Positions 23,631-35,675 of a stretch of 64,000 nt of DNA are shown piece by piece; the stretch's first letter is position 1; every line of letters starts with the position of its first letter. A model generated the notes under the pieces. That model saw only the letters and a program-made list of their open reading frames with translations, was not told where the DNA came from and did not search any database. Origin of the DNA: Ixodes scapularis (lineage: Eukaryota > Arthropoda > Arachnida > Ixodida > Ixodidae); contig NW_024609880.1 in NCBI RefSeq assembly GCF_016920785.2, forward strand, positions 58,474,792 through 58,538,791, given 5' to 3'. The translations under genes were made by a program, and so were the position numbers.

Positions 23631-24828
23631 TTTCATGTGGCAGTTACCGGTGGATTAAAAACGATTCGGCGCAATAAAATGTGAGACACACCTTCTTGCG
23701 GGTGGCGGCGACAAGCCAATTAAATATTCGCGACGGTGGCGTCAGTGGATCAGTGTTAAACAAACGGGAGCGACGAGATGGAGACAGCTCAAAATGAATC
23801 AAAGAGGTATACTTAACGTCTATGTGCAGCACGATTTGGCGTCGGTGAGGGGGCGTACACTTCGAAGCTTGTTTTTCACCTTACTATGGATCGCAAAGGA
23901 CGCTACGAACCACCGGAGCCAATTCATAGCTCGGAGGGTGTCACGTGTCCTTCTGGTTGGGTGGAGTTACGCGGGGAGTGCAAAGTCACGAGACAAGCTG
24001 TGAACTATGAATTGGCTCGTGTAGGTCATGGCGTCCATCGCAGTGAAACGGAATATATCTCCCTATGTCGAAAGACAAAATAGCTATTCTTTGGGTGCGT
24101 GTGTGTATTTTCTTTTTTCGCTGCTAAGCAATCTTCCACAAGGAAGCCCTTGATCTCGGTGGCGACGTCTGGGGGCTCCAAAAGGCGAAGCCGCGACGAG
24201 CGCGACACTGCGGCGCTGGTCGCAAGTCGCCCAGTGCCCTGGACGCTGCTTGAAGAATTTTTTTTTTTTTTATGTGGGTGCGGTTTTTAGGTACAGCAAG
24301 TCGCCCGTTGCATTTTTTTTTGTTCTTTTTTGTTTTTGTTTAAATCGTCTTTCGATTTGCCTTTGCTGTCTTTCTCCTCATCAACTCTGTCGTTCGAGCA
24401 AGTTGTTCGGGCATGCGTGGTGGATAGTTGGCCGTTTCGGTCTGAATGAACGTAGTACCGGTGTGTGGTCGTGTATCAGTACTGCGTGAACCCGTAAAAA
24501 TCCCAGGCTAGCCGTCCTACTCCACTGGCTAAATTTATCATCTACCCTGGGTAACAATTGTCACTGTGCGCGCTGGCTGATTGACTTCACACGTGAGTAC
24601 TGTACTTTTGTAGTTTCCAAGCACCCCCATAACCACGTAATATTTATAAAATGGTGTTTGCGTTAAAAGTCAAGATCACAAAACGAAATTAAGCATATAA
24701 TTGTTTTGCTGTCCTCACTTCCGCAGTCCGGCTTCTGATGACTTATTTTTTCTTTAAATACAAATGACAGCGAGCTGAACTCGACTTTTCTTGTTAACGA
24801 CTGGGAGGTTTAGATATGTATTTTTTTA

Positions 24829-24960
24829 AGAACCGGTTTGAACAGAATCGCGCCTCGTGGAATCGGTAACCGAACAGTTATTTCAAAAGCATTACTAAAC
24901 CTGCAGAACCAAATAGGTACAAATTTCAAAGCTACTGAACCAGAACAGAACCAAGACATT
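24829..24960 (+). repeat. GAACC-containing block, right
   Basis: AAGAACCGG, GTAACCGAAC, CAGAACCAAAT, TGAACCAGAACAGAACC recur at shorter density than in 23515-23630. Relation to the left block is suggested by composition, not by alignment. Confidence 0.4.
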
Positions 24961-25613
24961 GACTGGTTCGACTCGATGCTTTTAAGTTTATACCCAGCCG
25001 ACCTTCTAGTGTTTGCGTGGATGACAAACAAAGAATTGGAATGGATAGGTTAAGAAATCTCAAGAATCGTGCAGCAAACGTAAAAGTTTACGCTGTACGG
25101 CAGGTTCCATAATATGATGCTAAAGTCGCTTGTGCTGGCGCCGTGTACCGATTGCACTTTGTCAGCGGTTTTCTGTTCTTGCTGCAGTCATTCGGAGCAG
25201 GTATACGCGGCGTCGCTTCTAGCAGCGCACTATCGGTGCTGTTGTGCAAGTCTCGCGCCACGCGCGAACTACACATTTCTAAGCCCTTATTAAGCAGATA
25301 TCACGCTAAGCATGTATCTGTGGAGCGGATACGGTCGGTTTGCGAAGAAAATCGGTTTTAATATTTAGCGTTTGTTGCGACTGGTGAGCTTTTGAGACTT
25401 GATCGCGCGACCGATGGCTGGAGCGACACCAAGTGCCACGGAGTGCTTTGTGCGACCACCCTTCGGCTTAGTAGCTTAGTAGAATGAGAACTTTGAGTAA
25501 GCTTTTAAATACCTTTTCAGTTGTCTCCGCGTTTAATGTCAGGAGCTTCATGCGTTTTTTTTTTTTGTTTTTTTTTTTATTAATATATCTGGCCGTCAAT
25601 GGTTCTTTTTACG

Positions 25614-25760
25614 TTTAGGAATTAGAGGAATGGAATTGTGGATTCCAGCCATTCCAGAAGTGGGAATGGGCTGAGTGTTTCCATTCCGAGGATTTGAAAA
25701 TAATGGAATTGTCCGAAACCCTAATTCCCCGGAATGAAATTGGAATGGAGTAGGGGTGCC
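25614..25760. repeat. GGAATG-rich simple repeat block, right
   Basis: GGAATGGAATTG, CCATTCCAG, GGGAATGGG, TTCCATTCCG and TTGGAATGGAG recur. It is the outer partner of 23100-23280. Confidence 0.7.
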
Positions 25761-26406
25761 AATTACGCACCACTGCTAAGAACAAACTCAGCTGGGAAAT
25801 TGCCACAGGAGCCCGCTTTCAAAAACGTTACTCAGATCCATACTTGAGAACCAAACTAGACGCGATCGCAACGCCGCCATCTCCCCCGGAGCGGCCACTC
25901 CGGGAACTGCACGGCTACACGTACCGGTTCAGTCAAGTCGCGCAAGGGACGGTGGCGCCATCTCGCGGCGCCATCTAGCTGCAGCTCTATAAAGCAAATT
26001 TTGTGTTTTGATTCACCGCTAAAGGGCGGCGCTGTGATCGTATCTAGTTCGGTTTCAGTAGACGCCAGCGGTCTGGCTTTCAAGGGTGAGTTTTGCAACT
26101 GAGTTTTTCTAATAACGTTGATTGTAACTGACTATAACCCACGTCAAAAGTCGCCTTCTGGGCCCTGCCATCTCTTGTTTGCTACACTCGGCGTTCACTG
26201 CTTCGTGCCACAATGGCAAGGCTTGCCTAGCATCCATAGGGCTCCCACTCTGCCAAAGCTATTCACAGTGTCAACTCTTCTGTCTTGGTCAGCGTAGTTT
26301 CCAGAGCTACGGTCAGCGTAGCTTCCACTGTACTCCAATTTTGTCAAAACTATTCGGAGGGCAAGTCGTCTGCTTCCGAGTTTTGATTTGCTTTAATTGG
26401 AAGGAT

Positions 26407-26449
26407 AGTGGGTAGACCTCAATGCCAGATGCATTGAGGTCTACCCACT
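26407..26449. repeat. Perfect 19-bp hairpin with 5-nt loop
   Basis: AGTGGGTAGACCTCAATGC at 26407-26425 is followed by CAGAT and then its exact complement at 26431-26449. There is no T-run after it, and in a eukaryote it should not be read as a terminator. Confidence 0.9.
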
Positions 26450-26535
26450 GTACTTTTCAATCAGCCAATAAGAGCTCGGCCTTCTGACTTCATCGCAACC
26501 GCTGTGCAAGAAGCAGATGATTTTGTTCTCCGCAT

Positions 26536-26783
26536 ACTTCTTTTCAGCTTAAGTCCAGACGCAGCCGACTCTACGAGGTAATGGAACGAATCAAGTAGCG
26601 TATGAAACGCAAGACACTTTGGCCTTTTGTTTGTTTATGAATTGTTCAGCGATGATAGAAGAGGTACAAAAACATGACAAACACCCCGATGACGCGCTAC
26701 TGACGCCCTCTGATTGACCCCCCCCCCCCCCTCCCCCTTTGCTCGCAGCTTCGGCTGCGTCTAGACTTAGGGTGAAACGAAGT
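26536..26783 (+). mobile_element. MITE-like TIR element, family copy 2
   Basis: Second copy of the 14445-14674 family, same orientation. The left end ACTTCTTTTCAGCTTAAGTC-CAGACGCAGCCGAC matches the right end, TCGGCTGCGTCTAGACTTAG-GGTGAAACGAAGT. The interior shares TTCAGCGATGA and the AAAAACATGACAAACACC phrase with copy 1. A 14-bp poly-C tract (26718-26731) sits inside. No coding capacity. Confidence 0.75.
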
Positions 26784-27049
26784 CGTTGCTCGAGCGCGCG
26801 CCAATGAGACGCGAGATAAAGCCAATACAAAAGGGCGTGGCTGCAGCGGTGTGGATGTTACGCAGGCCTTGGCAATATAGCGCAAAATAATTGACGCCGA
26901 ATGTAAGCTGTGCGAAGCGTTTTATGCATGTGCACTAGCTCTTTTCTCCCGGGATATCTGTGCCATGCATGCGTGCACAGCCCGGTGATTCAGCATTTTT
27001 CGCCTGGTCTATAAGTGCTGAAAATGTCTATAGGGGCAAGATAAGCTGG

Positions 27050-28094
27050 CAACTAATTTCATCCCGCTTGATAAGCTCGGAAGAAAACGCCGATAGCAGG
27101 TGATGCAGGCGTGGTGCAAAGAATGGTCAAGAGCAGAGCCTGAACTTCAAAGAGTTTCTTTCATGAGAATGAGTCCTAGCATTTGTATCAATTACTAGCG
27201 AAATACTCTCGAGTCGCATAGTGTTAGGACCTCTTCGTGAAGCAATTTATCACCACTGTTTTTACTTTCAATTGACTGTCAGCTTTTTTGTTATCCCGCT
27301 GAGCACTGATTAGGATTTCACATGGCTGGCATAGATGACCTCAGAACTGAAATAACTGATGGCGGTCACGCTAATATCAGCAAAGAATAAATTAGAGACG
27401 TTATCGAAAATTCTGAGAATTTATTTTAGTTGGGAAATAAAATATGATTAATAAAATTGTCACTTCTAAATTCAATTGCTTTTTTAGTGAAATTATATTA
27501 GTAGTTGAACACAAATACCTCTCCAAGTAAAGGGGGAAAAAACCGCCAAACGGAAAACGATTTGTTTTTACAGGATACATTTTAATCCGCCTGAACTAAA
27601 TGAAATTTCGAGCAAAATTTTGAATACACGTCGACTTTTACGAAACTGAGAAGCAAAATGTTTTATGACTTGCTCAATGTACACGTTTTTTTCTGCAAAG
27701 AGCTTAACTGAAGACAAACGACCAAGCTTTCAACAGGCATTGCGTAGGTAAATTGAACCAACAGCCAGCCCAATTTATCAAGAGCAGTGCGAAAAAGTTG
27801 CCTTGGGGTTGGAGCAATAAACCCATCATGATTAAGGAGAGTGCTTATGTCACGAATAAAATGTATGCACTGCTTGGATAGCATCATTGATGTTGCGTCG
27901 ATGTGAAATATATACATATATTCCGGGTGTAACATTCTAGTTCGAAGATATTTGTTACAAAACTTCCGTAAAAGATGCACTAATACGGTTTGTGCAGATA
28001 AGTTATAACTTATATGGCCAGGGGGACATTATGTGGGTGGCTGATCTTTGCCATAAGTTCGCTAATTAATGAAAATTTGTTAATTAACGTTTTA
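27050..28094. other. AT-rich non-coding stretch
   Basis: Holds a 105-codon minus-strand frame at 27663-27980 without recognisable motif, treated as unproven. Otherwise nothing was recognised. Confidence 0.4.
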
Positions 28095-28165
28095 ATTCGT
28101 GAAAATAGGCATATGGTTTCAATCGGAAACTTTCTGAGCGTCATTCAAAACTACTGAATCAACTG
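28095..28165 (+). repeat. Dispersed repeat fragment (copy of 17661-17730)
   Basis: Contains GGCATATGGTTTCAATCGG and GAGCGTCATTCAAAAC, related to the segment at 17661-17730 in the same orientation. Confidence 0.5.
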
Positions 28166-28939
28166 TTTTTAAAACGACTTGAAGCTCGTGGGAAACTGGG
28201 AGGCGCACCAAAGGTACCACTTGTGCAGCAGGCGCGAAGCTAGCAGTCTGACGAAAAGGTTTCTTTCACGTGAAAATTTAAGTAACACTAATAGATTTAA
28301 CTCTAAGATAAATTATTATGGCAGATGTATACTGGCTGATAGACACGCCATATTTAACTATAGGCCACTCAAAACAAAAAAAAAAACGCTTAACAAAAAA
28401 AAAGAAGCGCCATCAACATAGACGGAGGCCATGTCAAGGGCGCGCAAGAGAAATGATAATTATCGAACGAACCCCCCAGAATTCCCTAATTGATTTGCTC
28501 TGTAATCGTGCTTGTTGGGAACACTTTGGGAGGAAATTAGTGCCTGTCCTAAATGTAGGCCATAACAGGTGTCAAGTCTTATCCAACGACCTTCTGCTTC
28601 CCGTTTTTCAGTGGCCAAGTTAGGAGGTCAGGGACCAGCCATTCCAAACCTACGATGTGGAATCGAGAAATACGTCCCCCTTCAAAGCAACGCCGCAAGC
28701 CGCAGCGAAAGGAGGCCGCGAGAATGCAATACATTGCATACTTCGTTTTAGCACGACTTGGTAAACGGCTGAAGGTACGGCTCGTGCAAGCCCATCAGGG
28801 CGTCGAGGCTGGGGCCCTGACCTTGTAATGTCGCTGTGCACTCCTCTTGTGCATAGACACCACGTGCTTCGCTGCATTAGTCTAATTGGCTTAGAGGGGC
28901 CGTAGCTGTTGCCTTTCGATAAATTATTCTCAAGGAGAG

Positions 28940-29406
28940 TATAGTGCACTCGTCGTGGAGTTTACTACGGTTGATCGAATGCCATTTCATCGAAGCACGT
29001 TATAGAGAATGAGCACGTTTTATCGAAGCACGGTTTAGAGAAAGCAGAGCGTCAGTTTAGAGAAACGCCGTTTATCGAAAAGGGGACGCTTTTTAAAAAG
29101 GCTTTCCTACTTCTCGCGTGCGTCACTGGTGCGCGTGTGAAGCCATGCCCCCGCTGCGCTCCCGCCGCTTCGCGGCGGCAGTCTGCGGGGGCTCATTAGA
29201 AAAATGTTAACTCACCTAATTTACCCGTACACGCCTCTTCGCGGCGGCCGAATTCGCTAAAGAGGGGCTCATCGCCATTTTCTCTAAACTGGGTTCTCTA
29301 TAAAGTCATTCGATAAACAAGGGTCGGTAAAACGGCGTTCGCTAAAACGAGCTTCTCTAAACTGCATGCCTCCGCTCGTCGTGCACTATACCAGTGCACT
29401 CGTCGA
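28940..29406. mobile_element. Foldback element carrying a TTTA(TC/GA)GAA motif array
   Basis: TATAGTGCAC at 28940 is complementary to GTGCACTATA at 29381-29390. The left third carries six TTTATCGAA / TTTAGAGAA / TCATCGAA-type motifs at about 20-bp spacing. The right third carries the complementary forms (TTCGCTAAA, TTCTCTAAAC, TTCTCTATAAA, TTCGATAAAC). Between them is a GC-rich core with its own CCGCCGCTTCGCGGCGG palindrome. AGTGCACTCGTCG occurs directly repeated at 28942-28954 and 29394-29406, which could be a 13-bp target duplication or part of the TIRs. Arrays of short sites near both ends recall pogo/Tigger-type termini, but the family is not established. No protein is encoded. Confidence 0.6.
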
Positions 29407-30060
29407 ACCCGTTCGAATGCGAGAGCCCAACGCCGGACGCCGGCGTTCCGCTTTCTATCGCGTTCAACGAGTGCAGTTAAAGACAAAGGCAGTTAGCTTT
29501 GCGCCTACCCTCTAATTCTTCCAATCAGAGCTCGGCGTCCTCTGGCGTTTTCACGCGCTCTCGTCTCCTTCTCTCCCTCAGTTTCTCGGCGCACAGCGCT
29601 ACATGCGCTGACCTGGAAACGGATCTCGAAGTTCTAACTCTTCGAAGTACGTGAACAAAGATGAGCACAGTGGAAAAGTGACTTAACTGACTTCCCCACC
29701 CCCTCTTTTCTTTCAGGTAAGCCTTCTGTTGTCAGCGATAGGTCGACTTCAGTCTAAACGTCTGTACCTCCCGCGTTGGGTTCGCACGTGAGGTATTTTA
29801 CAACTCGCGCCACATTTTTTTTTAATATGTTCACCAAAACGTTTGCAGGGCTGGGTTCATAGTAAATGTCTTATTTTTTTATATTACAATATGTTCTTGC
29901 CGTACACTTAAACATATTTCGAGGCGCTTATCATAGAAGTTCTGGAGGCGGCGTGGTTTGCGGTAGCCCTCGGTGATTCGTCGAAGCGTACGTGTCCAAT
30001 TATTGGAAGAAAGTTTTGCTCCTGAATGTTTCTTTCCATACGTGAAACTTCCTGAAGAAA

Positions 30061-30444
30061 CGCGGCGCTAACATACATGACATCGCCCCAGCCAGCTGCG
30101 TTTCTCCTTCCCTTCTGCGCTCGCGCTAGCAATCTCCCTAAATCGAGAATTGAGGCGAAAACGAAATTCTGACCCAAGGATTTTCCTGCGCGCGCAACCC
30201 TTGCGCTAGACGGCAGAATTAATATATAAAGCTTCCATATAATTCTACCTCTTTGTTCTCCGGGGAAATCAAGTATTCAATTCCCTATTTTTCCACGTGC
30301 CTATTTTTCAGACGCGTGCTTTTCTTTTTAACATAAAGCCCATGGCACGGCGTTTAGTACTGCGCTTAGCCGCTGTGGCCCTTTGGGACTTTTGAGCGGG
30401 TGGTGGGGAACATCCTCTGTAGCCCCAACAGCTTGAAGGAGTCT
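30061..30444 (+). repeat. About 380-bp dispersed repeat, copy 1
   Basis: Closely similar along its length to 58717-59098 in the same orientation, from CGCGGCGCTA at the left to AGTCT at the right. Shared landmarks include CAATCTCCCTAAAT, TAGACGGC, TCTACCTCTTTGTTCTCCGG and CGCTTAGCCGCTGTGGCCC. The right-hand copy is joined directly to gypsy reverse-transcriptase sequence; this copy is not. Its nature is unknown. Confidence 0.8.
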
Positions 30445-31725
30445 AAGAAAAGGAGAAAAATAGGCAGTCGCAGGAAAGAAGTTTGAGCACTTTATTTCAA
30501 GCAGACTGGTTTTTTTGGAAACTTTTGATGCGATTCCACTTTTTCTTTCTGTGGGGGTCGAACTTGTTCTAATTTTTTGTTTAGGACGCCGGAGCCTTGT
30601 CGGCCTTCAAATATGGGTATTTGTGTCTCAGCAGTAAAGGGACAGTCAGGTGAGTAGTCATGGTCTGCTAGCCTGAAACCTTTAACATGCATCTCTTACT
30701 TTTGTTTTTACGTGTATGTTTGTGGCAGAAAAGGTGCATTTGGATGAAATATAGTTTATTCCATATATGCCTAACTGATATTGAGAAGCAATAAAGTAAA
30801 AAAAAAGGTGATTTCAGTCCTCGACGTATCCCAGACAATACTAAAAAAGTTAGTTATTTTGTACCAAAGATGCAAAACTTGATTTTCAATTGCGTACTGA
30901 TTATCTTAAATGTTTATATAAAAAAAGGAATTTTACCTTTACAGTAACCCTGACGTCCTTACAAAACGTTAAGAGGAAAGTATTTCACATTTTTTGATGA
31001 GTGTATGAAATAATTTAACCTGCCTCCTAGTTGGATTTGCAGACAATTTTCGGTGGTACATAAGGAAGGAACTATCTGCGAATTACTGATTAAAATACGT
31101 AACCAGAACACGCACCAAACATTTAAATAATGTTATCGCCAACCACATAAGCCTTTTCTTTTATTAGAACCCCGCGACGTATTGATTCACTTGTAGTTTG
31201 TCGTAAACACGTATTTACTACAAACTAAGCTTCATTCAATAGGCCATCTCAACCTAAGCATTAACAAGGAACAGCAAAGTGAATATAACACTTTTGCAAT
31301 CTTTACGAGGCCTTTTTATCGGTAATCAAGACTCCTCCACTGAAAAGAGTTGTAGGCGTTGCTCTTCGATTTATGACATGCAGTCTGCTCCATCATTTAA
31401 TGCAAATTGTTGAATAACGCAGCTCCAATTAACGCCGAGGCATATCCATGGCCCCCTCTTATATAATTCCCGTTTGTGATGTCACGACCAGGAGATACAC
31501 TCGCCGTGATTGGCAGAATTTTCCTCGCCATGAACCGGGGACTAGGGGGCTGGGTAGGCTTTTTGTTTGTGCAAAGAAAGCTTAATAAATGCACGGCGTG
31601 CACCAGTATAGTATCATCGTGCCGCAGCCGATCAAATCGCAGCGTTGTCTGATAACATCAACAAGGGTCAAATCACGTATAAGTGGACATAGCGATTCAC
31701 GCCCTGCACTTCGTAAGCTGTCGTT
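30445..31725. other. Non-coding stretch
   Basis: A 66-codon minus frame at 30492-30692 (HVKGFRLADHDYSPDCPF...) has balanced composition but no recognised domain. Nothing else is supported. Confidence 0.35.
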
Positions 31726-32037
31726 CACTCTAAAAAATGTCTGTGCGTCTACTTCCCCGCACAACACTCGGAGAGCCAATCAGCGCAACTTTCGGAGGCA
31801 GCTCAGCGAATGACGATGTGGAAACATATGTTTAGACCAAAAAACGCAGTCTGAGTTGTGACATTAGGCAATGCAAAACGTCATGCTTGCATTGCTTAAT
31901 GTCACAACTCAGACTGCGTTTTTTGGTCTAAAGATATGTTTCGGCATTGTCATTCGCTGAGCTGCCTCCGTAGGTTGTGGTGATTGGCTCTCCGAGTGGT
32001 GTACGTGAAATTAGACGAACAGACTTTTTTTAGAGTG
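31726..32037. mobile_element. Long-arm palindromic MITE
   Basis: Two arms of about 145 bp fold on each other around a short centre near 31872-31889. The termini are CACTCTAAAAAATGTCTGTG and ...CAGACTTTTTTTAGAGTG; inner arms match almost perfectly through ACGCAGTCTGAGTTGTGACAT. No target duplication was assigned and there is no coding capacity. The element would form a stable hairpin as RNA or single-stranded DNA. Confidence 0.85.
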
Positions 32038-32617
32038 CTGACTATATACATAAATCTTCACTCGCACGCAAGTATATACTTCGAGCATTTGTCCTCGCTC
32101 TTTTTTGTAGTTTATTACACTGATAATAATCATCCTATCGCGCTACCAACATTGACGTGGCTGCGATAGTGAAAATATCGGCTGTTGAATGCGTTCTTTT
32201 TTATAAATCGATTGCTGGTAATTCGATGAAATGAGCAACTGTCACTCGAGTAAGAATTTTTCAAAACTGCTGAGAGTATTAATGAAAATGTTAATTATCT
32301 GGACACGCTAGTGACTGTGAAAACATTGCACGATGTATTTGCAATTTAAATTAGTAGTAGTTAGGCGGGTCTATGAACCGTTGCCTCGAGGAAATTTTTT
32401 TTATAATAGTGACCAAACAATTTTTGGCAAATTACAATAAAATATTGAAGCTCTTCAACTCACGCAAAAGCACCTCCTAAACTGAGCATCAACCATCAAA
32501 ATTATTGGGCTGAATCTGTAAAAGGGAAATTATTTTCGTCAGCACCAGAATTCAGTCGCTTGTATCCGACTGATAGAACCCTTTTGTTTGTTGCAGGTTC
32601 AAAAAAGCAGAACAATC

Positions 32618-32643
32618 TCCCCTTTCCCCCCCCCTCCCCTTTT
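32618..32643 (+). repeat. Poly-C/CT tract
   Basis: C-rich run with single T interruptions followed by T8. Confidence 0.85.
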
Positions 32644-32960
32644 TTTCTTCAAAGCCCTTCAATAGTTCCACTTTAGAAGGGCGAATGCTGGAGAGAAGGC
32701 GAGTGGAGAAGAGTGAACCGCCAATCGTGGAGAGCAGAAGGCTTCGATGGGGGGGCTTGTCCTACTTTACTAAACCTACAACACGTTAATTCCTGCTATG
32801 ACCATATCGTGATGCGTCTCAGGGTTGTGTTGTTGTTTTTTTGTTTTGTTTTTTTCAAAAGACTTACGTCGCAGTTTTCGATGATGACGTCGAAGTGAAC
32901 TCAATGCTTGATTGAACCGTTGAGTCACAACCTGCCATCTCTCTTTGTCCCGAACAAATA

Positions 32961-33631
32961 CAGAATTACACATAGCGCTAAGACAACGACAGACGAAGAA
33001 GTGGAAAGGACAGGCGCTAACTCACAACTGACGGTTTTATATACAACGAGAGAGACGAATGTGAAGGAAGTGGCTGGTGATGAAAAGGAGAAGAAATAAC
33101 TCTATTTCTAGCCGATGCGTTCCAAGAAAGGAGCTTATTAGACTAATAGGAGTCTAAAACACAGCAGACCAAAACGAAAATATTAAAAATAAAACAAAGG
33201 TAATGAATCTTTAAATAAATAATATTTTTGAAGGAATGGAAAATAACCTCTAGACCACAAAAGACAAAAATACGAATGAAAAAAAAAGACAAAAAAAAAA
33301 CAACAACTAAGTGACAGCTTATAGGTCGCCGATCAGTGCCTCGCGCAGCCTATAATCCGTTTTACACCCACCAAGCACCACAGCCAAAGCTATACCGGCA
33401 CGAGCGCGAGGGCCCACCCGGTGCCCCACCTCACGCGCTCTCGTGCAAACGTGATTCCGAAGATTGCCATGTATAATGGTTCAAGTACTGAAACTCTTAT
33501 CCTTGTTTCATCGCCAGCCACTTCCTGCACCTTGGTCTTCCTTTATTGTATATAAAACCGCCAGTTCTGAGTTAGTGCCTGTCCTGTCCCCTTCTTCGTC
33601 TGTCCTTGTCTAAGCGCTATTTGTAATTTAG
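32961..33631. mobile_element. TIR element with TA duplication and about 145-bp arms
   Basis: The left end CAGAATTACACATAGCGCT and the right end AGCGCTATTTGTAATTTAG are TIRs, flanked by TA at 32959-32960 and 33632-33633. The arms continue inward through GACAGACGAAGAAG, GGACAGGCGCTAACTC, GGTTTTATATACAA and GAAGTGGCTGG, with some divergence. The middle is A-rich. I associate this family with hard ticks from memory; that is not verified. TA duplication suggests Tc1/mariner-type mobilisation. Confidence 0.85.
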
Positions 33632-33633
33632 TA

Positions 33634-35442
33634 TGTATAACCAGCTAGACCGCATAAATATTTTGAAACAAATACAGGTTTATGGACGAATGATTTCAAC
33701 TTGGTACGTGAGATGCATTTTAGCGATGACTCATGCTCTTTATGTCTTAAATTACGCGGGTTAAACTCGACCACGACAATTTACCTTTCGTTGTAATGTA
33801 AGCCGTGCAAAATTATTTTCTGCTTGGCTAAACGCGACGGTGAAACTCTTAATACCTTGCTCGTGAGAGGGCGACGAACAATATGATAGCTTTTTACAGG
33901 TGTCGGTTGTCTCACTACAGTATTTATTACTTACAGTACTGAACATGATATACCCATTTTTTGTATATTAGCGTCGAAAGCGTGCTTTAATGTTTTAATA
34001 TATAGCAGAAAGTGGCGTGAGTAGTTAAGTGAGGAAAATATGAGAAATTATTTCCCGTAACATTTTTCCTTGCTCCAGGATTACAAGGTCAACTTATATA
34101 TACATATATATTGTTACAGTGTTGATGAGAAAATCAGTGCAGGGGCGAGCGTCCGGCAGTTGGTTTCATATCGGTTTCATATTCATCAGTGCACAAAATG
34201 TTGCATCCGATGTCCCTTAGAAATTAGTATTAGTAGGCTTTTTACCTTGCCGATTGGTATCAATAGTCCACAGTAAACTCTATGTGAATGATCACACTCA
34301 TCTTAGATGGTTGTTTAATCCATCATTCTAACACCTAGAATCCTTAAAAAAATGCAGCCCCACTTTTAGAGGTCCAGAGATAAAACCACACATATCAGCA
34401 TTCCGTTAAATGTAATGCCACTCAGAAATAGAAGATTAACTGCACATTTGTTTTCTTTCGTAGGATTTATTGCAGCGGCACTTTTTTCATCAAGAGTGCA
34501 TTGCATTAGTCTGTCAATTATTTACTTGTTCTAATTACCTAGACAACATGATTCATATTTGAGTTCACCCTTGCCCGAAGAGCAGCCTTGTTGAAAAATG
34601 TGGACTACCATTCCTTTCAGTCTCTTCAATAGGCTTTTTTTCTTTTTTTTTTCAAAAGTGTAGGCTGCCAATACATCGTTTTGCCGTAACTTGGAAAAGG
34701 GCAACCGCCACAGCCTCCTCGAGCCAATCAGGGAGACGGAGTGAAGGTGCGCGACAAATCTGTGCCGGCGAGCGCTCCGATGATATGTTGTCACATGTCT
34801 GTCTCCAACGTGCATATTGATACACAAGACTGTAGCCTTCGCCGTTCACCAAATTCTGAGTAAACGAATTTCAGTAGCTACTACTCTAATTACCCAAGGA
34901 TTTCTTATTTTGGTCATTTGTTCGACAACAATGTTATGTCAGCCATCACTGCGAATTCGGCTTAGCGCCTATTGGACACAAATGCTCCATTAGCGTTCGA
35001 CGTGAACTGGGGCTGATTTGTTATCTTTACGCCGAAAAACCTTGACTAGGTTTTGCAAAGGGTGTATTGTGTCATATCTATAGGAAGTGTTCTGCTATAT
35101 AACAATGCATCAACACATACTATTAAACTAGACTGTCAGACGTGTATTCATCTTTGTAATTAACAAGTTAAGCAATAATTATTTCTTGCGTCTGTAATAT
35201 TTATTTTCAGCAGCTGGGCCCGTTTTGTGCTCATTAACGTCAGCGTGGTAGGATGGTATTATAATGTGTGTATAGTTTTTTAAATTTCTTCTCTGCGATG
35301 CTTAAAGGGGTCTTTGGAGGGAATAAATTAATAAATAACATTTTCACATCACTGGAGTAGGCTTTCGGTGACCCACATGTTCGAGAGAGGTAGAAGGGAT
35401 GCGGCCTCATGCATCAAGTCTGCCAGTCTGGTTTGTCCCATT
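33634..35442. other. Non-coding stretch
   Basis: AT-rich sequence with a TATATATACATATATATT tract near 34095-34113. Frames of up to 98 codons show no motif. Confidence 0.4.
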
Positions 35443-35675
35443 TACAGTAGACTCTCATTAATTCAAACTCCAGGAAGTCATAGATTTTAGCTTGAATTAC
35501 CAGAAGTTTGAATTATCAGAAATTCATCTAAATATGATACTAGACAACATTATGATTTGTTACATGGATAGCTACACATACAAAGCAGATTTTGGCCAGT
35601 TTCCTCTACATAGGCCTAATTATGAACAAGTATAGGCATAACACATTGGTGAAAGAACTGTGACGTTACGTTTAT

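Noticed and set aside
26407..26449. Rho-independent terminator
   Set aside because: The hairpin lacks a T-run and the context is eukaryotic.
27663..27980. 105-codon minus-strand ORF with plausible composition
   Set aside because: No recognised motif, no splice or promoter context, and such lengths occur by chance in 64 kb.
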